Assembly: GCA_026702845.1 (NCBI GenBank)
Contig: JADCLS010000008.1
Span: 1-64,000 of the forward strand
Length of the DNA: 64,000 bases
Source: Candidatus Heimdallarchaeota archaeon
Lineage (GTDB): Archaea; Asgardarchaeota; Heimdallarchaeia; Heimdallarchaeales; Kariarchaeaceae
Direction of reading: 5' to 3'
The notes beneath the pieces were generated by a model. That model saw nothing but the letters and a program-made list of their open reading frames with translations, did no database searches and had not been told where the DNA came from. Below, piece by piece: positions 35,187 to 44,182 of this stretch. The number at the start of each line of letters is the position of its first letter. Position 1 is the first letter of the stretch. The translations under genes and the position numbers were made by a program.

Positions 35187-35666
35187 ATGCCATTCAAAGA
35201 TTTAACTGAGAAGGAAGTTCATAGAAAACTGGCTATTAATTGTTTCAATGCAACATGGGACTTAATTGAGAAGGAGAATCGTACAGATGAGGATGATCTC
35301 ATGATGATTCATTTAGCCCATAGCTCACAATATCATTGGAGACAGGCTACCCCGGATGAACCGATTAAGTTCCAACGCGGTAACTGGCAAATTGCTAGGA
35401 TATATACTTTATTAGAACACAAAAAGGAAGCACTATATCATGCGAAAATTTGTCTTTCATTAACTGAGAAACACGATTTCAAGGATTTTGACCTTGCATT
35501 TGCTCATGAATGTATGGCTAGAGCATATGCATTAAACAATAACAGAGAACTAAGTGAAAAACAGTACAAGCTGGCAGAGGAAGCAGGAAGTAAAATCAAG
35601 GAGCAGGGAGACAGAGATTACTTCTTCAAAGATTTGCACTCAGGAAATTGGTTTGGAATGAGATAA
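35187..35666 (+). CDS. TPR-like helical protein, about 159 aa
   Basis: This soluble helical protein has pairs of helices that look like degenerate tetratricopeptide repeats: WQIARIYTLLEHKKEALYHAK, and FAHECMARAYALNNNRELSEKQYKLAEEA, with the small-residue/Tyr pattern at helix contacts. Its N-terminal half (EKEVHRKLAINCFNATWDLIEKENRT) resembles uncharacterised bacterial and archaeal proteins of the same length. The frame opens at TTG 35178. I prefer ATG 35187, because an ATTAAAT box at 35158-35164 lies 26 bases upstream. No operon partner. It probably works as a protein-binding scaffold. Confidence 0.6.
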   Translation: MPFKDLTEKEVHRKLAINCFNATWDLIEKENRTDEDDLMMIHLAHSSQYHWRQATPDEPIKFQRGNWQIARIYTLLEHKKEALYHAKICLSLTEKHDFKDFDLAFAHECMARAYALNNNRELSEKQYKLAEEAGSKIKEQGDRDYFFKDLHSGNWFGMR

Positions 35667-35740
35667 AAAAATCAATTTCTATTTTATTTGACCTACCCTT
35701 TTCCATAATTTTCTAAAAGAGATGAAAATTGTAATTCATA

Positions 35741-37387
35741 ATGAAAAAATTAGAACAATTTGTATTCATATTGCTTTTAATTGTTGGCTTGAGTACCTCA
35801 TCCAGCAATATTATTAGCCATCAAGAAACAGGCATACAGATTTTGGGAAGTATGGAAAATGAAATGCCAAACGTGATATACCTGATAGGAGATGGCATGG
35901 GACCGGAGGCAGTAAAATTAGCAAGCCTTGTTGAGTATGGTGATCCAAATGCAACCATTATGGATACTGATTTTCCTTGGCAAACAACCTATACCCATGA
36001 TGAGATAAATGGAGATATCACCGATTCTGCGGCTTCGGGAACTGCACTGGCCACTGGCCAACTAACAATGAGAGGTATTGTTGGTATGGATAAGAATGCA
36101 GATGTGAAATACAAGAATATTCTGGAGTATCTTTCTCAGGATTTCAACTATGCTACAGGTCTAATTACCACGCTAGGAATCACCCATGCAACTCCTGCCA
36201 CCTTTGGATCTCATATTAGAAATAGAGAGATAAAAGATGATATTCTTGAACAGGAATTAAATAATAATATTACTGTCCTCATGGGTGGAGATCTAGGAAC
36301 CTCTGTAATGGGTGATGCTAGCAATGTAGCAGCATTGGGTGAACAATACAACTATGACACTGCAACAACTCCTCAGGAATTGCAGGCTATTCGAGATACA
36401 GCTAGTCGAGTGTTGGGTGTATTTCCAGGTCTTGGATATGAAAGTGAACGTGATGTGGACACAACCCCCAGTTTATATGATATGTCAGAGGTAGCACTAG
36501 AAGTACTGGATCGAAATAACAAACCATTCTTTGTGATGATTGAGGGGGGAAATATTGACTACGCGGGACACCTAGGCAATTATGACACTACAAAAACAGG
36601 TAAATCAGCCACTGAAACTATCATGTTTGAAAAAGTAGCGAGATTAGCCCTCGATTATGCAATAAATGATGGCAATACTATTGTTATAGTTGCTGCGGAT
36701 CATGAGACTGGAGGATTAACGGTCAATAACTGGGACGATCTTAATAGTACTCTGCCAGATGAATCCAATACCAGAGATCAAAATAATGCCTTACGTATAG
36801 ATCGGGCCAATATGATTGATGTTACTTGGGAAGGCACTGTTCATACACGCACTCCAGTCCCATTCTATGGCTATGGATTTACCAAACAGATAGATATCAA
36901 TATCAATGCAGATGTATTCTGGGCCATTGTTAATGAATTAGGAGCCTTCCCCGTTGTGCAACGTGTAACCTATGCAGCTGCTGAGGAGAATGTAACAGCA
37001 ACTGTTAATATTAAGGATCTAGACAGCACAGTGGAGAATGTAACACTTGTAGTAGAGTATCAAGCTATAGAACGGATCGACAGACAAAGTGTTGAACTCT
37101 CCAATTTTGATACTACTGGAACAGTGAGTATATTCATGGAAACTGTACCCAATGAGATGTACAATGTTTATGTTATTCTAGAGGATGGTATAGATCCAGT
37201 GTTGGATACAACTTCTCTAAAATCAGAAAAAGAGGTCAACATAGTTCTCACAACAGAAAGTACAACAACAGAAATTGAGACCACTCCATCTTCCAATGTT
37301 GAAGAAACCCCGGTGAAATTTATGATTTTCTTGCCATTTTTGGGAATTTTAGTTTATCGATTAACCAAATCTGTTAAAACACCATAA
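35741..37387 (+). CDS. Secreted, membrane-anchored alkaline phosphatase
   Basis: The 548-aa protein has a signal peptide (residues 1-20) and the alkaline phosphatase core. The first metal ligand is D51 in LIGDGMG. The nucleophile serine S96 is in TDSAASGTALATG. Further metal ligands are in MIEGGNIDYAGH and VAADHETGGL. A beta-rich domain follows at about residues 410-510. The protein ends in a Thr/Ser-rich stalk and a hydrophobic helix (FMIFLPFLGILVYRL) with a basic tail, so the enzyme is tethered to the outside of the cell membrane, where it would release phosphate from organic esters. No Pho regulon partner is visible. The gene is monocistronic. Confidence 0.9.
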   Translation: MKKLEQFVFILLLIVGLSTSSSNIISHQETGIQILGSMENEMPNVIYLIGDGMGPEAVKLASLVEYGDPNATIMDTDFPWQTTYTHDEINGDITDSAASGTALATGQLTMRGIVGMDKNADVKYKNILEYLSQDFNYATGLITTLGITHATPATFGSHIRNREIKDDILEQELNNNITVLMGGDLGTSVMGDASNVAALGEQYNYDTATTPQELQAIRDTASRVLGVFPGLGYESERDVDTTPSLYDMSEVALEVLDRNNKPFFVMIEGGNIDYAGHLGNYDTTKTGKSATETIMFEKVARLALDYAINDGNTIVIVAADHETGGLTVNNWDDLNSTLPDESNTRDQNNALRIDRANMIDVTWEGTVHTRTPVPFYGYGFTKQIDININADVFWAIVNELGAFPVVQRVTYAAAEENVTATVNIKDLDSTVENVTLVVEYQAIERIDRQSVELSNFDTTGTVSIFMETVPNEMYNVYVILEDGIDPVLDTTSLKSEKEVNIVLTTESTTTEIETTPSSNVEETPVKFMIFLPFLGILVYRLTKSVKTP

Positions 37388-37462
37388 AAATACATCCTAG
37401 GTAAAACTAGAAATTTACTTCAATCGGAACTAATTTAATGAATATCAAAAAAAATTATCATT

Positions 37463-38059
37463 ATGGATACCCATCTTTGCCATACTTGTTTTCAGAGAAA
37501 CGAGGTGGAAGCTCTCAAATGTGACCATTGTGGGGTAATTTTGCGAGAGAATAAGAAAGAAAAGATGGTTCAGGAAATTTTGAAAACCCTCTCTAGGGTA
37601 GAGAAAAGAAATCGACTTCAAAATTATAAGAGCTATTATATTTCACTCACTTTACAATTTATTTTGAGTATCCATCTCTTTATTCTTGGATTATCCCTAT
37701 CCAACTGGGATCCATCACACCTAATTGAATTGAATCTCACCATTTATGAATTTAGTTTCTACGGCTTGTCAGCATATAATCTGTATAATGCACTCAGATT
37801 ATTTGCTAGAAGAGCTGTAACTACATTGAAAGTAATCCTCATTCCTGTAGAGATTGCACTTCAGGCAAAATTTGTCATCAAGGTCACTCAGGAGATCAAA
37901 AGCATCTATGATCAGTTACCTCTATCTTCTATAGAATACCTTCAGGAAATTGAGATTCCATTGACCATATATGCCATAGTTCTAGCCCTTATTTACGCCA
38001 TTCAATTTTATTTCTTAACCTTTAGTTATCAAGTAAAACGTTGTGTTCGACGAAATTGA
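37463..38059 (+). CDS. Zinc-ribbon membrane protein
   Basis: The 198-aa protein begins with a zinc ribbon (CHTC at residues 5-8, CDHC at about 20-23). A charged helix and then three or four membrane helices follow (SLTLQFILSIHLFILGLSL, FYGLSAYNLYNALRLF, IYAIVLALIYAIQFYFLTF). I do not recognise the family. It ends three bases before the convergent OsmC gene. Confidence 0.55.
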   Translation: MDTHLCHTCFQRNEVEALKCDHCGVILRENKKEKMVQEILKTLSRVEKRNRLQNYKSYYISLTLQFILSIHLFILGLSLSNWDPSHLIELNLTIYEFSFYGLSAYNLYNALRLFARRAVTTLKVILIPVEIALQAKFVIKVTQEIKSIYDQLPLSSIEYLQEIEIPLTIYAIVLALIYAIQFYFLTFSYQVKRCVRRN

Positions 38060-38061
38060 GA

Positions 38062-38505
38062 TTACTGGATTAATTTTGCTTTCAAATCCATTTCTGCTAC
38101 AGCAGATAGGGCTTTTGATACAGGACATCCTTTCTTAGCCTCTTCAGCGAGTTCCAGAAATCGTTCCTCTGTTATTCCGGGGATCTCTGCCTTGAGTTTG
38201 AGATTAACAGAAGTGATAACAGGACCACCCTCTCCACCAAACTCTAGTTTTACATAGGATTTGGTCTCCAGATTTTTAGCAACTGTACCATTCTTCTCAA
38301 GTAATGAAGAGAGAAACATAGTATAACATCCTGAATGGGCTGCACCTATAAGCTCCTCGGGATTAGTTGCATTGGTATCATCACCGAAACGATTACCAAA
38401 GTTGTATTCACCTTCAAAGGCCTTGCTCTCTAAAGATAAAGTACCTTTGCCTTCCTTAAGGCCACCGGCCCAATTTGCCTTAGCAGTACGTGTTTTATGT
38501 GGCAT
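38062..38505 (-). CDS. OsmC-family peroxidase (OsmC subtype)
   Basis: The 147-aa protein matches OsmC: an N-terminal strand pair (AKANWAGGLKEGKGTLSLES), NPEELIGAAHSGCYTMFLSSLLEKNG with the peroxidatic Cys at about C59, and ELAEEAKKGCPVSKALSAV with the resolving Cys at about C129. The family reduces organic hydroperoxides. It fits an organism exposed to oxygen, as the truncated hemoglobin in this window also suggests. The start is ATG 38505. Confidence 0.9.
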   Translation of the reverse strand: MPHKTRTAKANWAGGLKEGKGTLSLESKAFEGEYNFGNRFGDDTNATNPEELIGAAHSGCYTMFLSSLLEKNGTVAKNLETKSYVKLEFGGEGGPVITSVNLKLKAEIPGITEERFLELAEEAKKGCPVSKALSAVAEMDLKAKLIQ

Positions 38506-38644
38506 ATTTTACTGTATAAAGTTATAGTATATAGCATTACTGATAAATGAAAATTGTCAACTGTGAGAAATTGCATGAGATACAGGGTATGTTACAACAA
38601 TTTGGATGTTATATTTAAATAAGCGATACACCACAATATCTAGT

Positions 38645-38956
38645 ATGAGTCACAATATCACATTAAATGAGGCAGAGGCCAAACTGCTCTCTTCAATATC
38701 CATTTTATTTTGGCTAATCCCTGCACTATTTGGATTCCAGCTAATCTTGAATTACAGCTCACCCGGAAATACAATCCAATTTGGAGGAGCAGAAGTAGCT
38801 AGTATTCTCAAAGGCGTGCTTTTTGTAATAGTTATACTCAGACTTGCCCGATTGTTTGAAGATTATATGTCTAAAACTAGAGAACATGAAATATTCAAAC
38901 TGGAAATGGAACAGAAGGAAAGACGAAGACAGGAAAATAGTATTAAATTGAATTAA
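38645..38956 (+). CDS. Small membrane protein, 103 aa
   Basis: Two membrane helices (SSISILFWLIPALFGFQLIL and VASILKGVLFVIVILRLA) are followed by a charged C-terminal coiled coil (about residues 70-103, rich in Glu, Lys and Arg). A TATA element TATTTAAATA at 38612-38621 sits about 29 bases before ATG 38645, so I reject the longer frame starting at 38606. I do not recognise the family. Confidence 0.55.
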   Translation: MSHNITLNEAEAKLLSSISILFWLIPALFGFQLILNYSSPGNTIQFGGAEVASILKGVLFVIVILRLARLFEDYMSKTREHEIFKLEMEQKERRRQENSIKLN

Positions 38957-39006
38957 TAGGTCCAAAAGTAAATACCTCACTACAATTCCCTTATATCCCT
39001 AATTCT

Positions 39007-40512
39007 ATGCAACAACCTATGAATGATGAATACAAAGAACTGATGGGGCTGTATGAAGACATCTCAGTACTTGGATCAACTCGATCGGTACTTAGCTATG
39101 ATCTAGAGACAAAGATCATGGCACCTGCAGGTATTGAACATAGAGGCAGACAGCTTGGCTTGCTGGGAAAACTTAATCATCAGATGATGAATGCCCCCAG
39201 ATACCAAGAATTAATTAGAAAATTATATGGAAATGAGAGTTTAGATGAGATCCAAGCTCGTAATATTGAGATATTGTATCGATCCATGATAACAGCCACT
39301 AGTGTACCCACTGAATTAGTGATGAGATTAGCCAAGCAGGCCAATACTACGAATGAGACTTGGAAGAAAGCCAAGATGGCAAGAGATTTTTCTTTAGTAA
39401 AGAAAGATGTCAAAGACCTGTTTGATGTCACTATAGAACGGGCTCAGATACTGGCTGATGTTAAGGGATTCAAAGACCCCTACTCTGCATTACTAGCTGA
39501 AAGAGACCCAGGGTTCACTAAGGATAATTTGACTAGTATATTCGCTGAGACCAAATCCTACCTGATACCTATGATCAAGAAAATTAAAGAGAAACAGGGA
39601 GATATAAATACTTCATTTCTTGCATCAGAGTATCCCCGGGAATTACAAGTGAAGATTTCAGAGCTTATTGCGGATTTCTTTGGGTATGATTACTCATCTG
39701 AATCAGCAAGAGGTAGAATTGGAGAGGTAGAGCATCCACTCACAATAGGATGTGGACCTGATGATGTGAGAATAACAGTAAAATATGAGAATTATGCCTC
39801 AGTAATTGGATCAACCAACCATGAGCTAGGTCATGCACTACACGGATTATTTAGAAAGAAGGATTGGAGATATACACCCATCAATGATTCTGGTGCCCCA
39901 TCGATTGGTGAAACTACGTCAAGATACACGGAAAATAAGATTGGAAAGGATATGGCTTACTGGGATCATTTCTATCCCATTTTGCAGAAGCTGACTGGAT
40001 TGAAACAAAGCAAAGAGGATTTCTACCAAGCCTTTACATTTGTTAACCCTAGTACCAAGCGAATGAGTGCTGATGAAGTGAGTTATGGACTCCATATCAT
40101 CATCAGATTTGAGATTGAGAAGATGCTGTTCGAAGGTAATCTTGAATTTGCAGACATCCCACAGGTCTGGAATGATAAATACCTGGAATATATGGGTGTA
40201 GAAGTACCAGATGATACTGCTGGACCATTACAGGATCTGCACTGGTACAGCTACTATATTGGATATTTCCAGGGTTATGCACTTGGAGACCTGTTGAATT
40301 CTCAAATACACTATACAATGGAGAATGCCCTACCAGACTGGAGAGAAGATATAAGTGCTGGGAATATGAATTCAATACACCAATGGATGGTTGAAAATGT
40401 GTACTCTCTTGGTTTTCGGTATGACCCAATTGATTTTGTGGAACACATTACTGACAAAAAATTTGAGACCAAATATCATAAACAATATCTTGAGGAAAAA
40501 TACTTGAGATAA
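39007..40512 (+). CDS. M32 family metallocarboxypeptidase (Taq type)
   Basis: The 501-aa protein shows the M32 zinc site H-E-L-G-H at about residue 273 (STNHELGHALHG), then IGETTSRYTEN with the third ligand, Glu, and conserved DEVSYGLHIIIRFEIE and FQGYALGDLLNSQ segments. The length is normal for this family (about 500). It removes C-terminal amino acids from peptides, in the cytoplasm because there is no signal peptide. It fits peptide fermentation. It starts with ATG 39007, alone between a small membrane gene and heliorhodopsin. Confidence 0.9.
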   Translation: MQQPMNDEYKELMGLYEDISVLGSTRSVLSYDLETKIMAPAGIEHRGRQLGLLGKLNHQMMNAPRYQELIRKLYGNESLDEIQARNIEILYRSMITATSVPTELVMRLAKQANTTNETWKKAKMARDFSLVKKDVKDLFDVTIERAQILADVKGFKDPYSALLAERDPGFTKDNLTSIFAETKSYLIPMIKKIKEKQGDINTSFLASEYPRELQVKISELIADFFGYDYSSESARGRIGEVEHPLTIGCGPDDVRITVKYENYASVIGSTNHELGHALHGLFRKKDWRYTPINDSGAPSIGETTSRYTENKIGKDMAYWDHFYPILQKLTGLKQSKEDFYQAFTFVNPSTKRMSADEVSYGLHIIIRFEIEKMLFEGNLEFADIPQVWNDKYLEYMGVEVPDDTAGPLQDLHWYSYYIGYFQGYALGDLLNSQIHYTMENALPDWREDISAGNMNSIHQWMVENVYSLGFRYDPIDFVEHITDKKFETKYHKQYLEEKYLR

Positions 40513-40590
40513 TTAAAGATTACCCAATAATCGATGTATAAACTAGAAATGAATTGTCAAGTTTATAATAGATCACGATAATAACAATAG

Positions 40591-40598
40591 TTCATGAA
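40591..40598. promoter_or_regulatory. TTCATGAA operator site, distal, upstream of heliorhodopsin
   Basis: TAGTTCATGAA (core TTCATGAA) matches one and a half arms of the palindrome family seen at 34231-34248. It lies about 90 bp before the heliorhodopsin start. Confidence 0.45.
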
Positions 40599-40646
40599 TT
40601 TAATTAATGTTCCTAATTTTCTCCATATTTCATCACTATAATGTAT

Positions 40647-40654
40647 TTCATGAA
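40647..40654. promoter_or_regulatory. TTCATGAA operator site, middle, upstream of heliorhodopsin
   Basis: A second TTCATGAA core lies 25 bp (two and a half turns) upstream of the proximal site, just before the TATA box. Confidence 0.45.
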
Positions 40655-40666
40655 CCAAGAAGTTTT

Positions 40667-40684
40667 TATAGTTCATGAAGTAAT
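40667..40684. promoter_or_regulatory. Operator overlapping the heliorhodopsin TATA box
   Basis: TATAGTTCATGAAGTAAT matches the ideal palindrome ATTAGTTCATGAACTAAT at 15 of 18 positions. It runs from the end of the TATA box (TTTTTATA, 40663-40670) towards ATG 40692. A 16-bp stretch here and at the longin-like promoter (34233-34248) is identical at 14 positions. Confidence 0.65.
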
Positions 40685-40691
40685 AACAATT

Positions 40692-41510
40692 ATGAATGAC
40701 CAATCATTTGACCAAAGACTTGGAAGTTTGAGAAGGTGGAATATCACCATGGCAATTCTACACTTTATTCAAGGAGTACTTATGGCATTTCTTGGATACA
40801 CTGTGGATACATTGAGGGAATTCTCCTTTGAACTTGTTACCATTTACAGATACTTTGAGACCCTTCCTATGGGAGGTTTTCTTGTTGAGAATAGAAAAGA
40901 AGTACTAACCACAATTGATGGACTGGGTATATTTGTTGCTATTTTCCTCTGGTTATCAGCACTTGCACATTTCCTACTTGCCTTCCCTCTCTTTGAGAGC
41001 TATAAACGTAACTTGGCTAAGAATTTCAATCCATTAAGATGGTTTGAGTATGCTCTATCATCTTCTGTAATGATCGTACTAATTGCGATGTTCTTTGGTG
41101 TCCTAGAGATTTGGACATTAGTCCTAATTTTTGTCATCAATGCACTTATGAACTTGTTTGGCTTTACCATGGAACTTGTGAACAGATACAGGATGGAAGT
41201 TGATGATGGTGTATCCTGGACTCCATACATTTTCGGCTGGATTGCAGGAATCATGCCATGGGCAGTGATTTTTGGATACATGCTAGGACCCAACACAGAT
41301 AGAGACAGCATACCTGACTTTGTTTGGGCAATTTTGGTAGTTGAACTAATACTTTTCATGAGTTTTGCTTTGACCCAATTCCTTCAATTCAAAAAGGTAG
41401 GAGCATTCAAGGATTATCTGGTTGGAGAGAAGTCCTATCAAGTTCTCAGTCTTGTTGCTAAAACCTTATTAGCATGGCTCGTATTTGGAGGACTATTCCA
41501 GCCAAATTAA
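40692..41510 (+). CDS. Heliorhodopsin
   Basis: The 272-aa protein has seven membrane helices. It has the heliorhodopsin pattern: RRWNITMAILHFIQG in TM1 (H24), LSALAHFLLAFPLFESY in TM2 (H93), W-F-E119-Y-ALSSSVM in TM3 (the Glu counterion), NALMNLFGFTME in TM4, WTPYIFGWIAGIMPW in TM5, and K257 in SLVAKTLLAW of TM7, the retinal Schiff-base lysine. The TM1-TM2 loop is longer than usual. Heliorhodopsins bind retinal, do not pump ions, and are thought to act as light sensors or enzyme regulators. I reject the in-frame ATG at 40641, because the TATA box at 40663-40670 lies 25 bases before ATG 40692. Three TTCATGAA sites upstream imply tight regulation. Confidence 0.88.
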   Translation: MNDQSFDQRLGSLRRWNITMAILHFIQGVLMAFLGYTVDTLREFSFELVTIYRYFETLPMGGFLVENRKEVLTTIDGLGIFVAIFLWLSALAHFLLAFPLFESYKRNLAKNFNPLRWFEYALSSSVMIVLIAMFFGVLEIWTLVLIFVINALMNLFGFTMELVNRYRMEVDDGVSWTPYIFGWIAGIMPWAVIFGYMLGPNTDRDSIPDFVWAILVVELILFMSFALTQFLQFKKVGAFKDYLVGEKSYQVLSLVAKTLLAWLVFGGLFQPN

Positions 41511-41520
41511 TATCGATCAA

Positions 41521-42093
41521 TCAATTTTTAAATAATGACCTAAACTTAATACTTGATTTACAATTTGGACAATTTTTACTTCTTGAGATCCATGAATAAG
41601 CGTGATCAAAGTGAAATGATACTCCACAACAGGGAGATACATACAAAGATAATTTCTTATTTATTGGAGATTTACATATCAAGCAAAAATTGGGGTGAAT
41701 ATCTGAAAATGAAATTATTGATTTTGCATTCTTACTAATTTCATTGGTATTTAATAGAATTTCTTTTCTCATTAGTGCCACATTATTCTGCACAGATAGT
41801 GTTTGTGAATATATATCTCGTTGTGTTATCTTCTTGTTTTTTTCGGATTCTCTTTCATCAATGATTTTTCTGAGTTCATTGCGTTGAATTTGATGTTTAT
41901 ACTCATAATATGCACTACTTAATGTAAAAAGAAGAGGAGACATTATGACCAGGAATAAAAGTGAAATCGGAAGATATTCTATAAATAACACCAAATCTTC
42001 TTGAAAAGTGTCATCTAATGAGCTTAAGAAACTAAGAAATACAACTACTAACGCAATAACAGCAGAAGGAGTTGATTGTTCCTGTTCAATCAT
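41521..42093 (-). CDS. Membrane-anchored RING-like zinc finger protein
   Basis: The 190-aa protein has two membrane helices (residues about 10-25 and 40-60), a coiled-coil linker (65-125) and a C-terminal zinc finger. Its ligands are C137-x2-C140, C155-C156, H161-x2-H164 and C175-x2-C178. The stretch C156-G-V-S-F-H-F-D-H-A-Y-S-W mirrors the C-G-H-x-F-H-x-x-C-I-x-x-W core of RING-H2 ubiquitin ligases. The first RING His is replaced by Val and the Cys by His. That supports a cross-brace fold, though a plain tandem zinc ribbon is possible. If it is a RING, the protein could be a membrane E3-like ligase. It is convergent with heliorhodopsin, 10 bp apart. Confidence 0.65.
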   Translation of the reverse strand: MIEQEQSTPSAVIALVVVFLSFLSSLDDTFQEDLVLFIEYLPISLLFLVIMSPLLFTLSSAYYEYKHQIQRNELRKIIDERESEKNKKITQRDIYSQTLSVQNNVALMRKEILLNTNEISKNAKSIISFSDIHPNFCLICKSPINKKLSLYVSPCCGVSFHFDHAYSWISRSKNCPNCKSSIKFRSLFKN

Positions 42094-42255
42094 ATTTATT
42101 CACCAATAATATATAGTTAAACGACTATAAATACATAATTCGTATCGATTCCTGTTGAATGAATTCACTTGAACAATAACAACATTGAATTTGAATAAAA
42201 ATTAACAATCTCAATTAACCTAAGATATTAAAATACTAGTCGCTGTTTTTAATTT

Positions 42256-42672
42256 GTGAAGGTATTAACCAATCAACTCTATGATCTACTTGGTGATCAA
42301 ACGTTACGAGCAATAACTGATACATTTTATGACAAAATCGATCAGGATGATCTTTTACGCCCTATGTTCCCGGATGATCTCACCCTTCCACGCAAACATC
42401 AGTACTTATTCATGAAACAAGTATTTGGAGGACCAAGGGAGTACCAGGAGGAGAGAGGTAATCCCATGATGCGTCGGAGACATTTTCCATTCGAAATTGG
42501 TTGGGAAGAACGTAATCGTTGGTTTGATCTCATGATCGAATCAATAAAAGAAAATGTTGATCATGAAGAAGCAATTAAAACAATGACTGAGTACATGAAT
42601 CACATGGCGACAAAAATAATCAATAAAGGCCCACAACAGGGACTGGATATATCAAAACCAACCGAATTGTAA
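42256..42672 (+). CDS. Truncated hemoglobin
   Basis: The 138-aa protein has the 2/2 globin pattern: an N-terminal FYDKIDQDDLLRPMFP helix region with a Phe-Tyr pair (F24-Y25) near the B10 position, KHQYLFMKQVFGGPREYQEERGNP in the E-helix/EF region, and proximal His H76 in MRRRHFPFEI. IGWEERNRWFDLM follows as the G helix. The family binds oxygen or nitric oxide through heme. The start is GTG 42256, with a TATA-like ATTAAAATA about 26 bases upstream. It is monocistronic, and its stop directly abuts the end of the convergent transporter gene. Confidence 0.85.
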   Translation: MKVLTNQLYDLLGDQTLRAITDTFYDKIDQDDLLRPMFPDDLTLPRKHQYLFMKQVFGGPREYQEERGNPMMRRRHFPFEIGWEERNRWFDLMIESIKENVDHEEAIKTMTEYMNHMATKIINKGPQQGLDISKPTEL

Positions 42673-44169
42673 TCAAGGGTAATACAATATTGAAAGAATC
42701 CAGAGATAAACCATAGTAATCAGTAATCTTACGACTGTTGCCACTCCCTGAGTCTTAATAAATTCACCCCAACCCATTTTATTCCCAGTTCTCCTGTAAA
42801 GTAGTGCGAGACCAACCACTGCAGATGGGGCACCGATAGGTGTTAATCCACCACCAAAATTGGCTGAAAAAATAGCTGACCAGGCAAGGATCATGGGGTT
42901 GAAAGGAGATCCGGGCACATATGCAATTGCATGGAGAATGGGACCAAATGCTGCAGCGACAACGATATTATCCACAATTCCACTTATTATGGCTACAAAC
43001 CATAATAGAATTATCGCAGCAATGAGTGAGTTTTGTGGTAGAACACCAGTCAGCCAGATTGCGATATTGCTAAGGATATGAACCACTTGAAGTGAAGCTA
43101 TCAGGATGAATAAACCTAGGAAGAATGCGATCATCGCCCAATCCAGCTTAGAAAGGACATCTTCAATCTTCTTTCCAGATATTGTAATTAGGGTAAATGC
43201 CCCAACTACTGCGATAACAGCAAGGCTAAGGCCAATCTGCTCTGAGAAGACGAATGCTGTAATAGTGAGAGAAAGGACAATTATTGATTTGTAGAAGAAA
43301 GGTTTGCTTGAAACCGCAGACCACTCATCGAATTCATTGACCCTCCGTTCCATCTCCTTGGGTTTGATCTTCATTACAAACTCCTCTTGGTAAATTCTCT
43401 CAAATATTACAAAATTAGCAATCATACAGACAATCGCCAGGGGAAAACCTACTTTGAAGAATTCAGCGAAGGTAATCCCAAAAGTTTGGGAGATAATGAT
43501 ATTTGGCACAGAGCTCACCAGGGTGATGATTCCCCCTACAGTGGTCATTGATAACTCAACAATGATGTATGGTTTGGGATTGAGTTGAAGCCGCTCTGCG
43601 GCGATTAGGGTGAGTGATCCTACTATCATCATGGCAGAGATATTATTCACCAGTGCTGATAAGATTAAGGTAAGTCCTCCAAAATAGCGTACTAGTGTTT
43701 TGGGATTGCCTTTGGATGCTTTTAGTATTTTAATGGAGATAAAGTGAAATATCCCTGATTCTTGAGATACGTCTACGAGTATTAGAGTTCCGATAATAAG
43801 TGCAATTATTTGCAAATCCTGGAAATGTAATAATCCTTGTTCAGTAATCGGTCCACCATAATGAGTATCCTCTACCTTAAGTAGGATTAAAGTTACTCCA
43901 GCAACCATTGATCCCAGTACTGCACTCAGGGTCTTATCGATCTTATCATGAATGATTCCTATATATGTTAATATGAATATAAAAAGGATGATCATCACAT
44001 TGAATCGCTCTTCTTCCCGGTTAAACAGTAATACTACTATTGAGATAGTGATATAACCATCAAGAATCTGCTTAGGGAGTTTTCCAAGCTTTGACCTTAT
44101 GTATCCTATGTAGGTAAGGACATAGATCACCAGAACAACTAGTGCTTGAAAAATCCCGTACTCACTCAT
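42673..44169 (-). CDS. NhaD/ArsB-type (SLC13-like ion transporter superfamily) membrane transporter
   Basis: The protein has about 498 aa and 11-13 hydrophobic helices. It shows the two inverted repeats of the ion transporter superfamily: NNISAMMIVGSLTLIAAERL and VDNIVVAAAFGPILHAIAY (the N-x-x-hydrophobic motifs), and TPIGAPSAVVGLALLYR near the end. NhaD Na+/H+ antiporters and arsenite/citrate relatives share this plan, and the ion is not certain. ATG 44169 has a GGAG nine bases upstream. The longer frame from 44214 would overlap the preceding gene, so I rejected it. The 340-aa universal stress protein gene ends 13 bp upstream on the same strand, so a co-transcribed regulator or sensor is likely. 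Confidence 0.8.
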   Translation of the reverse strand: MSEYGIFQALVVLVIYVLTYIGYIRSKLGKLPKQILDGYITISIVVLLFNREEERFNVMIILFIFILTYIGIIHDKIDKTLSAVLGSMVAGVTLILLKVEDTHYGGPITEQGLLHFQDLQIIALIIGTLILVDVSQESGIFHFISIKILKASKGNPKTLVRYFGGLTLILSALVNNISAMMIVGSLTLIAAERLQLNPKPYIIVELSMTTVGGIITLVSSVPNIIISQTFGITFAEFFKVGFPLAIVCMIANFVIFERIYQEEFVMKIKPKEMERRVNEFDEWSAVSSKPFFYKSIIVLSLTITAFVFSEQIGLSLAVIAVVGAFTLITISGKKIEDVLSKLDWAMIAFFLGLFILIASLQVVHILSNIAIWLTGVLPQNSLIAAIILLWFVAIISGIVDNIVVAAAFGPILHAIAYVPGSPFNPMILAWSAIFSANFGGGLTPIGAPSAVVGLALLYRRTGNKMGWGEFIKTQGVATVVRLLITMVYLWILSILYYP

Positions 44170-44182
44170 GAAATATACTCCT

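Noticed and set aside
40641..40691. Upstream ATG as the heliorhodopsin start
   Set aside because: The TATA box at 40663-40670 lies downstream of it, and the extra 17 residues do not resemble the family's N-terminus.
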